Assembly (NCBI GenBank): GCA_013151335.1
Contig: JAADIJ010000092.1
Span: forward strand, 62,001-126,000
Direction: 5' to 3'
Length of the DNA stretch: 64,000 nt
Source of the DNA: Alphaproteobacteria bacterium
Lineage (GTDB): Bacteria; Pseudomonadota; Alphaproteobacteria; Rhodobacterales; Rhodobacteraceae
The number at the start of each line of letters is the position of its first letter. The stretch's first letter is position 1. The notes beneath the pieces were generated by a model. It searched no databases. It had not been told where the DNA came from and saw nothing but the letters and a program-made list of their open reading frames with translations. Made by a program: the position numbers and the translations under genes. This document shows, piece by piece, positions 63,358-64,000 of this stretch.

Positions 63358-64000
63358 CGTCCAAACTCACCCTCCGCTGCCCAAACCAGAACAGCCCGGC
63401 GCTCACCGCTGCCCCGACAAGACAAATCACCATCATCGCTGCCGCGAACAGGCCGTAAGCAAACATGCCGTCCGGCAGCCCCTCAAAGCCGCTCGTCAGG
63501 CGCGATAGCGGCCCAAACAGGCGTCCGTTCAGCACATAATAACCAATGCTGGCCTGAAACGCCGCCAGCGAGGCCAGCACCGCGCCCCAAAAAACCAGCC
63601 GCTGCGACCAACCCACACGTCCACCCGCCAACATCCGGCGAAACGCCTGAATGCGTCTGGAGATATCGCGCTGCATCGCCAGCAGCGCCGGCACCATCAA
63701 CAGCACCAATATCAACCCGAACCCAAGCCCATAGCTCAGCGTGATCACCGTTGGTTTCAAAAACTGCGCTTGGCGCGAGGTCTCAAACAGCAAGGGCGCA
63801 AGGCCCAGAACCGTGGTCAACGTGGTTAACAGCACCGGCCGCAGCCGATCCGTCACCCCGTCCACAATCGCCTGAATGAAATCCCGATCCTTGGCATATT
63901 CATCAATCGTACTGACCAACACGATGGAATCATTGATAATAATCCCCGTCATCCCAATCAGCCCGACCACGGTAAACAGTGACAAAGGCACGTTCCACAC
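63347..64000 (-). CDS. RND family efflux permease, C-terminal part (truncated by window edge)
   Basis: The last 217 residues of an AcrB/HAE1-type RND transporter. GIIINDSIVLVSTIDE and RLRPVLLTTLTTVLGLAPLLF (quoted RLRPVLLTTLTTVLGLAPL) are the TM10-TM11 signature. After the usual end (MVPALLAMQRDISRRI) the protein continues for about 95 residues with two more hydrophobic segments, an uncommon extension. The start of the gene lies beyond the window. Confidence 0.9.
   Translation of the reverse strand: MWNVPLSLFTVVGLIGMTGIIINDSIVLVSTIDEYAKDRDFIQAIVDGVTDRLRPVLLTTLTTVLGLAPLLFETSRQAQFLKPTVITLSYGLGFGLILVLLMVPALLAMQRDISRRIQAFRRMLAGGRVGWSQRLVFWGAVLASLAAFQASIGYYVLNGRLFGPLSRLTSGFEGLPDGMFAYGLFAAAMMVICLVGAAVSAGLFWFGQRRVSLDAIS

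Noticed and set aside
1-64000. CRISPR arrays, tRNA or rRNA genes, insertion sequences, prophage or defence genes
   Set aside because: No regular repeat-spacer pattern, no cloverleaf or rRNA sequence, and no transposase, integrase or recognised defence protein were seen on either strand.

Overview
The window is a GC-rich, gene-dense chromosomal segment of an alphaproteobacterium, most likely a Rhodobacterales (Roseobacter-group) member. Supporting points are DUF1674, DUF1013/TrcR, COQ9, the 44-residue aa3-oxidase subunit IV, a DUF3035/BamF-type lipoprotein, a MutL that carries its own endonuclease motif, a phenylacetyl-CoA gene set and a DmdC-type acyl-CoA dehydrogenase. No tRNA, rRNA, CRISPR array, insertion sequence or prophage gene was seen. 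Almost everything is core or near-core.

Layout. 1-10.8 kb (minus): rsmB, heparinase II/III-like gene, purH, lspA, BamF-like lipoprotein, catalytic and non-catalytic M16 peptidases, mutL, rmuC (cut by the window edge). 10.8-21 kb: DUF1674, an EamA transporter, adenosine kinase-nth, recQ, an FAD reductase-rsmD pair diverging from a peroxiredoxin, and a minus-strand run of RidA, glycerophosphodiesterase, GNAT and pterin dehydratase genes. 21-28 kb: a two-gene type I exporter (no substrate gene nearby) diverging from mlaA-mlaC, then a class A penicillin-binding protein. 28.1-29.8 kb: P-II and amtB, closed by a strong terminator. 29.9-33 kb: a complete zinc uptake unit (znuB-znuC-zur divergent from znuA) around a palindrome that fits a Zur operator. 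33-38.7 kb: paaZ divergent from paaI-thiolase-paaK-paaR around a TetR-type palindrome. 38.7-43 kb: alpha/beta hydrolase, aroQ, an EutB-like dehydratase, an OHCU decarboxylase and a SPOR protein. 43-46.5 kb: nucleoside salvage operon cdd-deoA-deoB-upp. 46.5-64 kb: cell-wall carboxypeptidase, clpS, RsmC-like methyltransferase, atypical SDR, trcR, RNase T2, trhP-like U32 protein, quinone oxidoreductase, COQ9, rpsU, two related lipoproteins, oxidase subunit IV, beta-lactamase-fold hydrolase, acyl-CoA dehydrogenase, tsaC/Sua5, yqgE, a DsbD-like protein and the end of an RND pump.

The most striking observation is that four highly conserved genes (clpS, trcR, tsaC, yqgE) each carry a short frameshift, all between 48 and 62.4 kb, while none was noticed in the first 48 kb. 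The lesions look like slippage products (a 5-bp imperfect duplication, probable loss of a 4-bp repeat copy, a G5-to-G6 run, a 1-nt gain). They are either sequencing or assembly errors or real recent decay. No obviously new multi-gene system is visible. The best candidates for undescribed biology are the tandem lipoprotein pair at 55.9-57.1 kb (possible permuted papain-like hydrolases), a hairpin-rich 366-bp non-coding element at 61.4-61.8 kb, a 25-bp element repeated at two convergent gene junctions, and an SDR lacking its catalytic lysine.
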